Shown one piece after another: positions 1 to 7,788 of a stretch of 64,000 bases of DNA. This stretch comes from Larkinella knui. GTDB lineage: Bacteria; Bacteroidota; Bacteroidia; Cytophagales; Spirosomataceae. The stretch is taken from the NCBI RefSeq assembly GCF_003858645.1, contig NZ_RQJP01000001.1, forward strand, positions 930,001 through 994,000. The letters run 5' to 3'. The position numbers and the translations under genes are program-made. Position 1 is the first letter of the stretch, and each line of letters begins with the position of its first letter. A model generated the notes under the pieces. That model searched no databases. It worked only from the letters and a program-made list of their open reading frames with translations, and was not told the origin of the DNA.

Positions 1-331
1 CGATGTGTAAATGATTCGTCTCAAACTGCGCGAACAGTTTTTTGATTTCTGACAGGTTATTTTGAAAATTGAGCCGTTCGGCGGGGCGGGTCAGTTGCAG
101 AACTTTACTGACAAGCCGCTGGCTGTGATGGCGTTGCGCCGACGCCATTTTAAAAACCATAACCCGTTCGGCTTCGCGTCTGGTTTGAAGCTGGGTCACC
201 ACTTCCGCAACCGTCAACAACACGGCAATGAATACCAATGTCGTTAAAAACAGACGGTTGAAATGGCGGGCCGAAGGCTGAGAAGTCTGGGGTATAACGT
301 TTACTACTTCCGACACGGTTTTATGAGGCAA
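1..331 (-). CDS. N-terminal part of a membrane sensor protein (PilJ-like), cut by the window edge
   Basis: Reading leftwards, the frame is open from about position 331 to the window edge. It shows a short polar N-terminus, one strong membrane segment (RLFLTTLVFIAVLLTVAEVV) and then a helical stretch, FKMASAQRHHSQRLVSKVLQ. That stretch resembles the AGRQRMLSQ-type helix of the PilJ sensor domain found at the front of Bacteroidota histidine kinases and chemotaxis receptors. No ATG is available after the upstream in-frame TGA, so the start is TTG at 331 or GTG at 316. A sensor histidine kinase is the best guess, but the catalytic part lies outside the window. The gene is divergent from the next one. 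Confidence 0.5.
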   Translation of the reverse strand, partial: MPHKTVSEVVNVIPQTSQPSARHFNRLFLTTLVFIAVLLTVAEVVTQLQTRREAERVMVFKMASAQRHHSQRLVSKVLQLTRPAERLNFQNNLSEIKKLFAQFETNHLHI

Positions 332-437
332 CCACGTTGATCAGAGTAAAGATACTAAAAATTATGTTAATTGAAGGATTAGGGTAGTAACTTATGCTTT
401 TTAGCGATTGAAAACCCGAACCAAAGCACCCCGAGTG

Positions 438-469
438 TTGTTTTTTAAACTTAAAACGGTGTAGATTTG
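438..469 (+). promoter_or_regulatory. Bacteroidota-type promoter for the DUF3299 gene
   Basis: An exact TAnnTTTG element (TAGATTTG, 462-469) lies 24 bases before the ATG at 494. A TTG at 438-440 stands 21 bases upstream, a little farther than the usual spacing to the -33 element. The -7 match is seen directly; promoter function is inferred. Confidence 0.5.
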
Positions 470-493
470 TATTAATCTGAACGCGACCTCATC

Positions 494-979
494 ATGAAAA
501 AAAATGTCTGCTTTATCGCTCTTTCAGGACTGCTGACGCTGGCTGCTTTTACGCCCGCCAAACTAGTCAGTCACCCGCCGGTAACTGTCGCTGCGGAGCC
601 GGTCAAGCTGTCGTGGGAAACGCTGCGCGATGTAACTTTCAAGAAAAAATGGTATCCCGAAGAGTCGGTTTATATGTTGTATCCGACGTTCGGAGCCGGT
701 ATTCAAAAGCTCAGCGGAAAACCGGTTGAATTGACGGGGTACGTGCTTCCGGTCGACTACGAATCCAATTTATATGTTCTTTCTGCTTTTCCCTACAGCG
801 CTTGCTTCTTTTGTGGCGGTGCAGGTCCTGAATCGGTCGTGTCGTTGAAATTCAAGAAAAATGGCCTCAAGTTCAAAACCGATGAGCGCCGGACGTTCCG
901 GGGAACTCTGAAACTGAATGCCGATAATATTTATGAACTGAACTACATTATTGCCGATGCCGAAATGGTAGAACAATAA
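494..979 (+). CDS. Exported DUF3299-family protein
   Basis: The 161-residue product starts with a signal peptide (MKKNVCFIALSGLLTLAAFTPA). The mature part fits DUF3299: a SWETLRDVTFKKKW opening, then a GKPVELTGYVLPVD strand-turn and a CFFCGGAGPESVV segment whose two cysteines could form a disulfide or bind metal. The molecular function of the family is not established. The protein probably acts in the periplasm or at an envelope face. It is a single-gene unit with its own promoter and a strong downstream terminator. The start is fixed by the signal peptide and promoter distance. The family call is by motif recall only. Confidence 0.7.
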   Translation: MKKNVCFIALSGLLTLAAFTPAKLVSHPPVTVAAEPVKLSWETLRDVTFKKKWYPEESVYMLYPTFGAGIQKLSGKPVELTGYVLPVDYESNLYVLSAFPYSACFFCGGAGPESVVSLKFKKNGLKFKTDERRTFRGTLKLNADNIYELNYIIADAEMVEQ

Positions 980-999
980 TAGAACTCGCTCAAAATCAC

Positions 1000-1029
1000 T
1001 GCGCCACGCTTTTGGGTGGCGCTTTTTTT
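1000..1029 (+). terminator. Intrinsic terminator after the DUF3299 gene
   Basis: The stem GCGCCAC (1001-1007) pairs with GTGGCGC (1016-1022) and is followed directly by a run of seven T. It lies about 20 bases after the stop codon. Confidence 0.8.
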
Positions 1030-1050
1030 GTGGAAACTGTAAAAGCCGCA

Positions 1051-1080
1051 TTGCTTTTTATGCAAAATTTCCCATCTTTG
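1051..1080 (+). promoter_or_regulatory. Promoter of the tRNA-Ala gene
   Basis: TTG at 1051-1053, a 19-base spacer, then CATCTTTG at 1073-1080. This matches the Bacteroidota TTG / TAnnTTTG pattern except for one base. Transcription would start about 8 bases before the mature tRNA 5' end at 1095. Confidence 0.6.
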
Positions 1081-1094
1081 CACCACCAAAAAAA

Positions 1095-1168
1095 GGGGGT
1101 ATAGCTCAGTTGGCTAGAGCGCTACAATGGCATTGTAGAGGCCGTCGGTTCGAATCCGACTATCTCCA
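1095..1168 (+). tRNA. tRNA-Ala (anticodon GGC)
   Basis: A full cloverleaf can be folded by eye: acceptor GGGGGTA pairs with TATCTCC (two G-U pairs), D arm GCTC/GAGC, anticodon stem CTACA/TGTAG with loop ATGGCAT (GGC at 1129-1131), and T arm GTCGG-TTCGAAT-CCGAC. The discriminator base is A1168. The next bases are CCC, so the CCA tail is not encoded. It has its own promoter and terminator and is not in a tRNA cluster. Confidence 0.95.
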
Positions 1169-1179
1169 CCCGATTTTTA

Positions 1180-1214
1180 AAAGCTCCGGATTCAGCGAAT
1201 CCGGAGCTTTTTTG
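1180..1214 (+). terminator. Terminator of the tRNA gene
   Basis: A 14-bp perfect stem, AAGCTCCGGATTC with its complement around an AGC loop, ends in a T run (1180-1214). Confidence 0.8.
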
Positions 1215-1231
1215 TTTACTAATGTAGGGAT

Positions 1232-1298
1232 TTCAACGGTAAATGGATGAATGTGCTGGATTGGTAACTCGTTTTGCCTTCATCCTTTTACCGTTGAA
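1232..1298. repeat. Long intergenic inverted repeat
   Basis: A 20-base arm (1232-1251, beginning TTCAACGGTAAA) is repeated in reverse complement at 1279-1298 with one mismatch and a 27-base spacer. It lies between the tRNA terminator and the ECF sigma gene and carries no T tail. Confidence 0.7.
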
Positions 1299-1433
1299 GT
1301 TCTCCGTCTGCAAAACGTAGCCCTGAAAATTCCAGTCGCTGATCGATTTCCGATGCGTTTTTCTTCGTAAAAAATATTTTCCGTATCCTTGGGTGATACT
1401 GGCGTCTCCTTCCGATAAACCCTAAAAAAGCGT

Positions 1434-1991
1434 ATGAATTCAACCCAAAGCCTGCCGATGGATAAGGCCCTGTTGTCTGATCGGGAAAAAACGCTGGAAC
1501 GGATTTATGCCAAAACGTTTCCAATGGTGCGCCATTATATCCGGGAACATGGCGGTACGACTGACGATGCGAAAGATATTTTCCATGAGGCCATGATCTT
1601 ATACTATGAGAAAACGGTCCATGAACAACTGATTCTAACGTCGTCGGTCAGCACCTTTCTGATGGGAATTTGTAAAAATCTCTGGCGGCAGCACGTGGAC
1701 CGGCAGAGTCGGAATACGGCGCTGACCGAAAACCACGACGAACTGCTGTGGGAGGAACCCGAAGAAAATGACGAACCGACGGCCCTGAAGCTCATGACCT
1801 TTGTCGAACAACTGGGCGAGAGCTGCAAATCCATTCTGGTCAGCTTCTATTACTTCGGTCAGCGCTTGGAGCACATTGCCGTTCAACACGGTTATCAGTC
1901 AATTCGCTCGGCTACCGTACAGAAATTCAAGTGTCTGGAACGGCTGCGTAAAGCTGTCAGCCATCTGTCGATTGAACGCTTCAAACCCTGA
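1434..1991 (+). CDS. ECF-type RNA polymerase sigma factor
   Basis: The 185-residue product has the ECF layout. Region 2 includes TTDDAKDIFHEAMI (residues 42-55) and STFLMGICKNLWRQ (73-86). Region 4 spans about 110-180 and contains an RLEHIAVQHGYQSIRSATVQ helix-turn-helix. It would direct RNA polymerase to a small set of promoters, probably envelope-related. The next gene begins 6 bases after the stop and looks like an anti-sigma N-terminal domain, so the two probably form a regulator pair. ATG at 1434 is used; an internal ATG at 1458 is possible. The target regulon cannot be read from the window. Confidence 0.8.
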   Translation: MNSTQSLPMDKALLSDREKTLERIYAKTFPMVRHYIREHGGTTDDAKDIFHEAMILYYEKTVHEQLILTSSVSTFLMGICKNLWRQHVDRQSRNTALTENHDELLWEEPEENDEPTALKLMTFVEQLGESCKSILVSFYYFGQRLEHIAVQHGYQSIRSATVQKFKCLERLRKAVSHLSIERFKP

Positions 1992-1996
1992 CTGCG

Positions 1997-2215
1997 ATGC
2001 GACCCGAATTAGAAGAGGTTCAAGTGCTGGAAGATTACCTGCAGGGAAACCTGAACGAAGAGCAGCGGATGGATGTTGCCGTCCGGCTGCTCTGGAACCA
2101 GGATTGGCAACAGAAACTGGCCGCTCAAAAACTGGCTTATCAAGCTCTTCGTATGGCCGGACGCCAGCAACTGCGTCGCGAGTTGGACGCGATTTACACC
2201 CGTTTATTTGGGTAA
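1997..2215 (+). CDS. Small anti-sigma-like protein without a membrane segment
   Basis: The product has 72 residues. The part around DYLQGNLNEEQRMDV and the GRQQLRRELDAIYTRL tail resemble the cytoplasmic N-terminal domain of Bacteroidota anti-sigma factors, which normally continue into a membrane helix and periplasmic domain. Here the protein stops before any such helix, so it would be a soluble partner. It starts 6 bases after the ECF sigma gene and is probably co-translated with it. Either it binds the sigma factor directly or it is the surviving stub of a longer anti-sigma factor. The assignment is by pattern only. Confidence 0.55.
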   Translation: MRPELEEVQVLEDYLQGNLNEEQRMDVAVRLLWNQDWQQKLAAQKLAYQALRMAGRQQLRRELDAIYTRLFG

Positions 2216-2252
2216 ACTGCCCGTCAAATTTCAACTTGACTGATCATCTTAA

Positions 2253-2278
2253 CTGGCTTCTACGAGCCAGCGGGCTCG
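2253..2278 (+). promoter_or_regulatory. Two mutually exclusive hairpins ahead of clpP
   Basis: Hairpin A is CTGGCT (2253-2258) with AGCCAG (2265-2270). Hairpin B is CGAGCC (2263-2268) with GGCTCG (2273-2278). They share bases 2265-2268, so only one can form at a time. The element lies in the 109-base gap between the anti-sigma-like gene and clpP. A regulatory role is inferred. Confidence 0.35.
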
Positions 2279-2324
2279 GTAGTGCCCAAACCACGCTTTT
2301 TCATACCTAACCATTTATTGCCTC

Positions 2325-3002
2325 ATGTATCATCCCGAACTAAGCGCAGGCGAGTTTCGTAAATTCGCTGTGCACGGACAAAATTTGAATGGCCTGACGG
2401 TCGATCGCTACCTGCATCAGGTCGAAAACATGACCCGGTCGGTCATTGAAGAGCGGCCCATGAACTTCCGCGAGGTCGATGTATTTTCCCGATTGATGGC
2501 GGATCGGATTGTATTTCTGGGTTCGGCCGTCGACGACAACATTGCCAACATCATCATCGCCCAGTTGTTGTTTCTGGAATCGGCCGATGCCAAAAAAGAC
2601 ATTCTGTTGTATATCAACAGCCCCGGCGGCTCGGTTTACGCGGGTCTTGGTATTTACGACACTATGCAGCACGTCCGGCCCGACGTCGCCACCATCTGCA
2701 CCAGTGTGGCGTTATCGTTTGGGGCGGTTTTACTTTGCGCCGGTGCGCCGGGGAAACGATCGGCTTTGCCACACGCCCGGGTGATGATTCACCAGCCGCA
2801 TGGGGGCGCACAGGGCCAATCCGTCGATATCGAGATAACGGCGCGGCAAATTGTCATTTTGCGAAATGAACTCTACGAAATTATGGCCCGACACAGCGGC
2901 CGATCAGCCGAAGAAATCGAACGAAATGCCGATCGGGATTACTGGATGAAAGCAGAAGAAGCCAAAAACTTTGGCTTTATCGATGAAGTTTTGCAACGGT
3001 AA
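2325..3002 (+). CDS. clpP: ATP-dependent Clp protease proteolytic subunit (ClpP paralogue)
   Basis: This 225-residue peptidase has the ClpP fold and a complete triad: Ser131 in ALSFGAVLL, His156 in VMIHQPHGG and Asp205 in NADRDYWMKAEEA. The spacings of 25 and 49 residues equal those of E. coli ClpP. The usual QAASMGA around the serine is replaced by VALSFGA, and the N-terminus is about 25 residues longer than housekeeping ClpP. No clpX or tig lies next to it, which suggests a second ClpP copy rather than the main one. It would form a barrel chamber fed by a Clp ATPase. Its neighbour is the ECF sigma pair, so proteolysis of an anti-sigma factor is conceivable but unproven. Confidence 0.9.
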   Translation: MYHPELSAGEFRKFAVHGQNLNGLTVDRYLHQVENMTRSVIEERPMNFREVDVFSRLMADRIVFLGSAVDDNIANIIIAQLLFLESADAKKDILLYINSPGGSVYAGLGIYDTMQHVRPDVATICTSVALSFGAVLLCAGAPGKRSALPHARVMIHQPHGGAQGQSVDIEITARQIVILRNELYEIMARHSGRSAEEIERNADRDYWMKAEEAKNFGFIDEVLQR

Positions 3003-3131
3003 GCCGCTGATTCCCCGTGAAAAATGCCCAATTTTGTTGGGCAGAATGAGGGATTCAAACTCAGAAGCGGCTTTCTATGTCGTACGGTATCTCGGAACCA
3101 CAGCAACCAGCCGGTATTCCAAACGATTAAC

Positions 3132-3154
3132 AGCCGCAGAAATGCGGCTTTTTT
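3132..3154 (+). terminator. Terminator abutting the Nudix start codon
   Basis: GCCGC (3133-3137) and GCGGC (3144-3148) form a short hairpin around agaaat, followed by six T ending at the base just before the ATG at 3155. It would end the clpP transcript and leaves no room for a leader on the next gene. Confidence 0.6.
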
Positions 3155-3712
3155 ATGGACTTACTCGAAATTTTCGACGCAAAAAACCAACCACTGGGTT
3201 TCACTAAACCCAAAAAAGAAGCGCATCGTGATGGTGACTGGCACCGCACTTCCGAAATTGTGGTCTTGAATGATCAAGACGAGATCTTGCTAAGTTTGCG
3301 GCATCCCGACAAAGTGGTTCTGCCCAACTTCTGGGATGTCTGCGTGGGCGGGCACGTGGAGCCGGGTGAGAGCTATGAACAATGCGCTAGTCGGGAAATT
3401 GAGGAAGAAATCGGCGTTCGGCCCCAAACCGGTGAATTGGTGTTTCTGGGAATGGTAGATGTGGAAGTGATCGATAAAACGGCTTCCCTGATCGACCGGG
3501 AACACGCTGCGGTCTATCTGTTTCGGACCCGGTGTCGTCTCAATCAGTTTGTGATGCAATCCGACGAAGTGGCTGATCTGCGGTTTGTTCCCATGACTGC
3601 CGTTCTGGAAGAGTTTCGCTCCGGCGCCAATTCCGTTTTGTATACGCCCCCTCAGGCCACCTACCTTCGGACGCTGGAATTGGCGGAGCCGTTCCTCAAT
3701 CGCTCCCGTTAA
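3155..3712 (+). CDS. Nudix hydrolase (IDI-like subgroup)
   Basis: The 185-residue product has a complete Nudix box, GHVEPGESYEQ continuing into REIEEEIG, at about residues 65-88. The opening EIFDAKNQPLGFTKPKKEAH and the HRTSEIVVLN strand resemble the subgroup that includes isopentenyl-diphosphate isomerase and YfcD-like proteins. It would hydrolyse a nucleoside or other diphosphate using Mg2+ held by the Nudix glutamates; the substrate is unknown. The ATG follows directly on the T run of the upstream terminator, so transcription may come from within the clpP gap. The 3' end overlaps the convergent NlpC/P60 gene by 4 bases. Confidence 0.85.
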   Translation: MDLLEIFDAKNQPLGFTKPKKEAHRDGDWHRTSEIVVLNDQDEILLSLRHPDKVVLPNFWDVCVGGHVEPGESYEQCASREIEEEIGVRPQTGELVFLGMVDVEVIDKTASLIDREHAAVYLFRTRCRLNQFVMQSDEVADLRFVPMTAVLEEFRSGANSVLYTPPQATYLRTLELAEPFLNRSR

Positions 3713-4290
3713 AAAGGCCGGACGGCTTTCACAAAACGGCCTTTAAAATAACTCGAATACAGGTTATCTTCCCGCACACCGCGTGATGAGGATGCGTGAA
3801 TAAACATAATATTTCCTTCACCGCGGACTTCGGTAACAATTCCGGTATGAGAAACGTAACCGGCTTTGCCGCTGTCGGGTACAAAGAAGACCAGATCACC
3901 CGCCTGAATCTGAGGTACTTCCACTTCATATCCCACTTCGGATTGTTGCCACGAAACCCGCGGCATTTGCAGACCAACGGTATTGAAGGCGGCAAAAATC
4001 AAGCCCGAGCAGTCCATGCCTTCCGACGTTTGGCCGCCCGTGCGATACGGGGTTCCGGTGTAGGTGCGGGCAATTTTTACAACCTGAGGTACATACCCTT
4101 GCTGATAAGTCCGGGTGTCGACGGTTTTGAGCGGTTTGCCGACCGGCTTGCGGTTGGCTACGGCTGGTTTTCGACGGGCTGGCGGGGTATAATGGGAAGT
4201 TTTAAAAAATGAACAGGACGACAACGTCAACACCAGAAGGGCAGTGGGCCAGAAAGGGCGAAATAAAGTCCTCATCATGATTTGTTGCAT
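3709..4290 (-). CDS. NlpC/P60 family lipoprotein (peptidoglycan endopeptidase)
   Basis: The 193-residue product has a lipobox (LTLSSC, Cys26), so it should be anchored in a membrane by lipid. A basic, proline-rich linker leads to the NlpC/P60 domain (about 66-193). The catalytic cysteine is Cys94 in GMDCSGL, with His148 in VSHTGIV and His165 in FIHASSS. Family members cut the peptide stems of peptidoglycan. The start could be residue 1, 5 or 6, which does not affect the signal peptide. It is convergent with the Nudix gene and lies downstream of tex on the same strand. Confidence 0.88.
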   Translation of the reverse strand: MQQIMMRTLFRPFWPTALLVLTLSSCSFFKTSHYTPPARRKPAVANRKPVGKPLKTVDTRTYQQGYVPQVVKIARTYTGTPYRTGGQTSEGMDCSGLIFAAFNTVGLQMPRVSWQQSEVGYEVEVPQIQAGDLVFFVPDSGKAGYVSHTGIVTEVRGEGNIMFIHASSSRGVREDNLYSSYFKGRFVKAVRPF

Positions 4291-4349
4291 AGAAAATGGT
4301 CAAGGGGAATGCGATTCAAAACCGGCTTACCAGAAATTACCGTAAACTA

Positions 4350-6482
4350 TTAAATTTTCATCGTCAAGGCAATGCGTTTGCGCTGCAAATCCACTTCCAA
4401 TACTTTGACCTGCACTTTCTGATGAACGCTGACCACCTGACGCGGGTCGGAAACAAACTGATTGGATAACTGCGAAATGTGCACCAGCCCATCCTGTTTG
4501 ACGCCAATATCAACAAAGGCACCAAAAGCCGTCACGTTGGTAACAACGCCCGGCAAAAGCATGCCTTCACGCAAATCTTCCGGTTTTCGGACGCGCTCAT
4601 CATATTCAAATACGGCGAGCGATTCACGCGGATCGCGACCCGGTTTTTCAAGTTCAGCCAGAATATCGCGAAGTGTTGGCAAACCCACTGTTTCGGTAAC
4701 GTACAATTCGGGCTTAATCTGCTTTTGAAGGTCGGTTTTTTTAACCAAATCCGTTACCGTGCATTTCAAATCGCGGGCCATGCGTTCTACAACCGCGTAG
4801 CTTTCCGGGTGAACGGCACTGTTATCGAGCGGATTTTTTGCCTTATCGATTCGGAGAAAACCGGCCGATTGTTCAAACGCTTTCGCACCCAGGCGGGGGA
4901 CTTTCTTCAACTGATCGCGGGATTGAAACGGCCCGTTCTGAGCGCGGTATTCGACAATATTCTGCGCCAGTTGCGGCCCTAAACCAGAAACGTAGCGCAG
5001 CAAATGACTGCTGGCCGTATTGAGCGACACGCCAACCTGATTGACACAACTCTCAACCACCCGGTCCAGGCTGTTTTTGAGTTCGTTCTGATCGACATCG
5101 TGCTGATATTGACCCACCCCGATCGATTTGGGATCAATTTTGACCAGTTCCGCCAGTGGGTCCATCAACCGGCGGCCGATGGAAATGGCGCCCCGAACGG
5201 TTATATCCTGATCCGGAAATTCCTGACGCGCCACTTCCGATGCAGAGTAAATCGATGCACCCTGTTCGCTCACCATAAAAAGCGGGATGGTTTTTCCAAA
5301 ATTCAGACTTCTGACAAAATCTTCCGTTTCCCGCCCGGCCGTTCCGTTGCCAATCGTGATGGCTTCAATCTGATACTGAGCCACGAGTTTCAACAACGTC
5401 TGCTGGGCCTGTTCCCGCCGACTGTCGGGATAAATGACGTCGTTGGTCAGTAAATTCCCCTGGGCGTCCAGACAAACCACTTTACAACCGGTTCTGAAAC
5501 CGGGGTCAATGGCCAAAACCCGCTGCTGACCCAGGGGGGGCGACAGGAGCAGTTGACGCAGGTTGTCGGCAAAAATTTTAATGGCTTCCTGATCGGCTTT
5601 CTGCTTCGATACATTCTCAAATTCAGTTTCAATCGACGGCTTGATCAAACGCTTGTAGCTGTCTTTGACCGCCATTGCCACCTGGTCGATGCTTTCGGAA
5701 GGTCCATGCCGTAAAAAATGCCGGTCCAGGCGTTCAAGAGCGGTTTGTTCGTCGGGCGAAATACTGACCGCCAGAATTCCTTCCGCTTCGCCCCGCCGAA
5801 TAGCCAGCAGGCGGTGGGAGGGAACCCGGCGGAGGGGTTCGGCAAAATCAAAATAATCCTTGTATTTAATGCCTGCCGTCTCCTTGTCTTTCCTGACGAC
5901 CGATCGGATAATGGCCTCACGTTCAAACAGGTTCCGGATTCGCTGGCGGGCGTCGGCGTCCTCATTGATCCACTCGGCCATAATGTCACGGGCACCCTGC
6001 AAAGCGTCCGAAACCGTTGCTACCTGGTCATTCAGGAAGGAAGACGCTTTTTTCTCAATAGCCGCTTCCCGTTGACCGAAAATCAGTTTAGCCAGTGGTT
6101 CCAAGCCTTTTTCTATGGCGATGGTGGCGCGGGTTTTCCGTTTGGGTTTATAAGGTAAATACAAATCTTCCAGTTCGGTAATGGAGCCGGTGGATTCAAT
6201 TTTTTGACGAAGTTCGGTCGTCAGTTTCCCCTGATCGCCAATAGACTTCAGAATAACGTCCCGGCGTTTGTCGAGATCAAGCAGTTTTTGATAGGTATCT
6301 TTGATGGAGCCAATCTGAACTTCGTCCAGTTGACCTGTGGCTTCTTTCCGGTAACGGGCGATAAACGGAACGGTGGCTCCGTCGTCGAGTAACTGAACGG
6401 TATTGGTAACTTGCCGGACATTCAGGTTGAGAAAAGCGGCAATTCGCGCCGGCAGATTGCCAGCTTCAGGGGTGGGGCTCAT
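4350..6482 (-). CDS. tex: RNA-binding transcriptional accessory protein Tex
   Basis: The 710 residues follow the Tex layout: an all-helical N-terminal part with FIARYRKEATGQLDE and LEDLYLPYKPKRKTRA, a YqgF/RNase H-like domain starting near VLAIDPGFRTGCK, helix-hairpin-helix motifs around VEYRAQNGPFQSRDQL, and a C-terminal S1 domain (GVVTNVTAFGAFVDIG). Tex binds nucleic acid and affects transcription and stress survival in several bacteria. Length is slightly under the usual 730-780 residues, but no domain is missing. It appears to be a single housekeeping gene. Confidence 0.95.
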   Translation of the reverse strand: MSPTPEAGNLPARIAAFLNLNVRQVTNTVQLLDDGATVPFIARYRKEATGQLDEVQIGSIKDTYQKLLDLDKRRDVILKSIGDQGKLTTELRQKIESTGSITELEDLYLPYKPKRKTRATIAIEKGLEPLAKLIFGQREAAIEKKASSFLNDQVATVSDALQGARDIMAEWINEDADARQRIRNLFEREAIIRSVVRKDKETAGIKYKDYFDFAEPLRRVPSHRLLAIRRGEAEGILAVSISPDEQTALERLDRHFLRHGPSESIDQVAMAVKDSYKRLIKPSIETEFENVSKQKADQEAIKIFADNLRQLLLSPPLGQQRVLAIDPGFRTGCKVVCLDAQGNLLTNDVIYPDSRREQAQQTLLKLVAQYQIEAITIGNGTAGRETEDFVRSLNFGKTIPLFMVSEQGASIYSASEVARQEFPDQDITVRGAISIGRRLMDPLAELVKIDPKSIGVGQYQHDVDQNELKNSLDRVVESCVNQVGVSLNTASSHLLRYVSGLGPQLAQNIVEYRAQNGPFQSRDQLKKVPRLGAKAFEQSAGFLRIDKAKNPLDNSAVHPESYAVVERMARDLKCTVTDLVKKTDLQKQIKPELYVTETVGLPTLRDILAELEKPGRDPRESLAVFEYDERVRKPEDLREGMLLPGVVTNVTAFGAFVDIGVKQDGLVHISQLSNQFVSDPRQVVSVHQKVQVKVLEVDLQRKRIALTMKI

Positions 6483-6593
6483 GTATTCGGTTTACGGTAT
6501 GAAGCCACAAAAAAAGCAGGAAAGGCTGGTTTGTCAACAAAAAAGAATCAGAAATGCCGGATAAAAGCGGTAAGCAGTTCTAATTCAGCGGGC

Positions 6594-6620
6594 AAAAAAA
6601 AACATGCCACCAGGCATGTT
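6594..6620 (-). terminator. Terminator of the cold-shock gene
   Basis: On the minus strand, ACATGCC pairs with GGCATGT around TGGT and is followed by a long T run (+ strand A run 6594-6602). Confidence 0.8.
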
Positions 6621-6654
6621 TTCTTCTTGAAACTAAAACGGCTCTATCTTTCGA

Positions 6655-6846
6655 TTATACCAGTTCTACGTTTACAGCGTTCAGGCCTTTTTTACCACGC
6701 TCTACTTCAAACTTTACTTTGTCGTTTTCGCGGATCTGATCGACAAGGCCCGTCGAGTGAACAAAAATGTCCTCGCCTGGTGCATCCGGCTTAATGAAAC
6801 CGTATCCTTTGGTTTCATTAAAAAATTTTACTACTCCTGTTTGCAT
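6655..6846 (-). CDS. Cold-shock domain protein (CspA family)
   Basis: The 63-residue product is one cold-shock domain with both RNA-binding motifs, KGYGFI (RNP1) and DIFVHST (RNP2). It would bind single-stranded RNA and DNA and melt RNA structure, acting as an RNA chaperone. The roughly 185 bases upstream are AT-rich and free of genes, in keeping with the long leaders of cold-shock mRNAs. A strong terminator follows the stop. Confidence 0.95.
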   Translation of the reverse strand: MQTGVVKFFNETKGYGFIKPDAPGEDIFVHSTGLVDQIRENDKVKFEVERGKKGLNAVNVELV

Positions 6847-7033
6847 TGAATTATGATTGAAAAAATTTGTATAAAGGACTATTTTTTTACAATCCTATCC
6901 AAATTTTTATAAAAGTTTTTTTGTGAAATAGAGGCATTAATACACGCAGGAGCCCTGTATTGACGTATTTTCCGGTACTAAACCCGCCTGAAACAGCTAT
7001 AACTACCGGCGCGTATTGAGCTGGATTTCAAAG

Positions 7034-7297
7034 TTAGATACGGCAATCCAAGCAACTTTCGTAGTCTTCGTGCCCCGGTGCATACACGCCGTTGACATTC
7101 ACCAGCCGATCAAGCCGGATGGATTCTCCGGATGCCAACTGGATGTAATCACCATCGGATCGATTCTCCAGACTGGTCATAATGGACGTTACCGAAAGTA
7201 ATTCATTGAGGTCGGTTGAATAAAAAATCTTGACGTATTTCCGTAAAGCGATCAGCGATCGGAGCATGTCAATGTAGGGGGCTGTCAATGTCGTCAT
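7034..7297 (-). CDS. Small protein resembling Rho-binding antiterminator (Rof)
   Basis: The 87-residue product has the pattern Y-x2-L at its start, then VKIFYSTDLNELLSV, SLENRSDGDYIQL and ESIRLDRLV. This follows the order of strands in Rof/YaeO, the E. coli protein that binds Rho and blocks termination (DYDNL, KDGEKL, VEYLVVE, LRLDKI). The ending CLDC adds two cysteines. If correct, it would modulate Rho-dependent termination. It lies just upstream of the cold-shock gene on the same strand. Identity to Rof is weak and was judged by eye; it could equally be an uncharacterised Sm-like fold protein. Confidence 0.5.
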   Translation of the reverse strand: MTTLTAPYIDMLRSLIALRKYVKIFYSTDLNELLSVTSIMTSLENRSDGDYIQLASGESIRLDRLVNVNGVYAPGHEDYESCLDCRI

Positions 7298-7546
7298 GGC
7301 GATAAAATGGTGTTCTCTATAATAGAAACAATTTTTTTCCGAAACCGCTTCCCTGCTGAAGTAAAAAAAATAGGCAGGCCCGGTTTATCACTTTTTAGAG
7401 ATCTTCCTCAATCTAGAATCCTGTTTTTAATCTTGTTTTAATTTCTGCCTTACGGATTAGCCCCTTTTTAAGGCTGACTTAATACGGTTTACACCCATTT
7501 TTAATACCCGACGACTTACTTTGTAGCCATAAATCATCCTATCTCC
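7298..7546. other. Gene-free interval upstream of the Rof-like gene
   Basis: AT-rich, with several A and T runs. It presumably holds the promoter of the leftward Rof-like gene and that of the small rightward ORF. TACTTTG at 7517-7523 is one base short of a TAnnTTTG element. A leftward 72-codon frame starting at 7675 crosses it but shows no recognisable features. Confidence 0.3.
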
Positions 7547-7747
7547 ATGAACTACGATCCATTTTTCCTCCTCTCCTGTATTATGGGAGATGAATTGTAT
7601 AAATTGAATTCTACCACTAAGCAGCAACCCGACTACCGGACGATCGATGAACGGTTTAAACAAGTCTGGAACCAACCGATCGATGATTTTTATCTTAGTG
7701 GGTTGCCGTTGATAATTCGTCAGAATGCAAGACGAAACTTTGTCTAG
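7547..7747 (+). CDS. Small ORF of unknown function with promoter-like and terminator elements
   Basis: The frame encodes 66 residues (MNYDPFFLLSCIMGDELYKL and onwards), predicted soluble, with no family I recognise. It starts 24 bases after a near-consensus TACTTTG element and ends 41 bases before a convincing rightward terminator at 7789-7836. That suggests a real transcript here. The opposite strand also carries a 72-codon frame, so coding remains uncertain; the unit could instead be a small RNA. Confidence 0.35.
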   Translation: MNYDPFFLLSCIMGDELYKLNSTTKQQPDYRTIDERFKQVWNQPIDDFYLSGLPLIIRQNARRNFV

Positions 7748-7788
7748 TTGATGCCTGATTCCGTTTTCCCGTAAACTTGTCGAAGTCG

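Noticed and set aside
3025-3043. Hairpin TGCCCAA/TTGGGCA after clpP as the main terminator
   Set aside because: It has no T run; the hairpin at 3132-3154 is a better terminator.
7457-7675. 72-codon leftward ORF overlapping the small rightward ORF
   Set aside because: No promoter or terminator serves this strand here and no motif was seen; the rightward unit is better supported.
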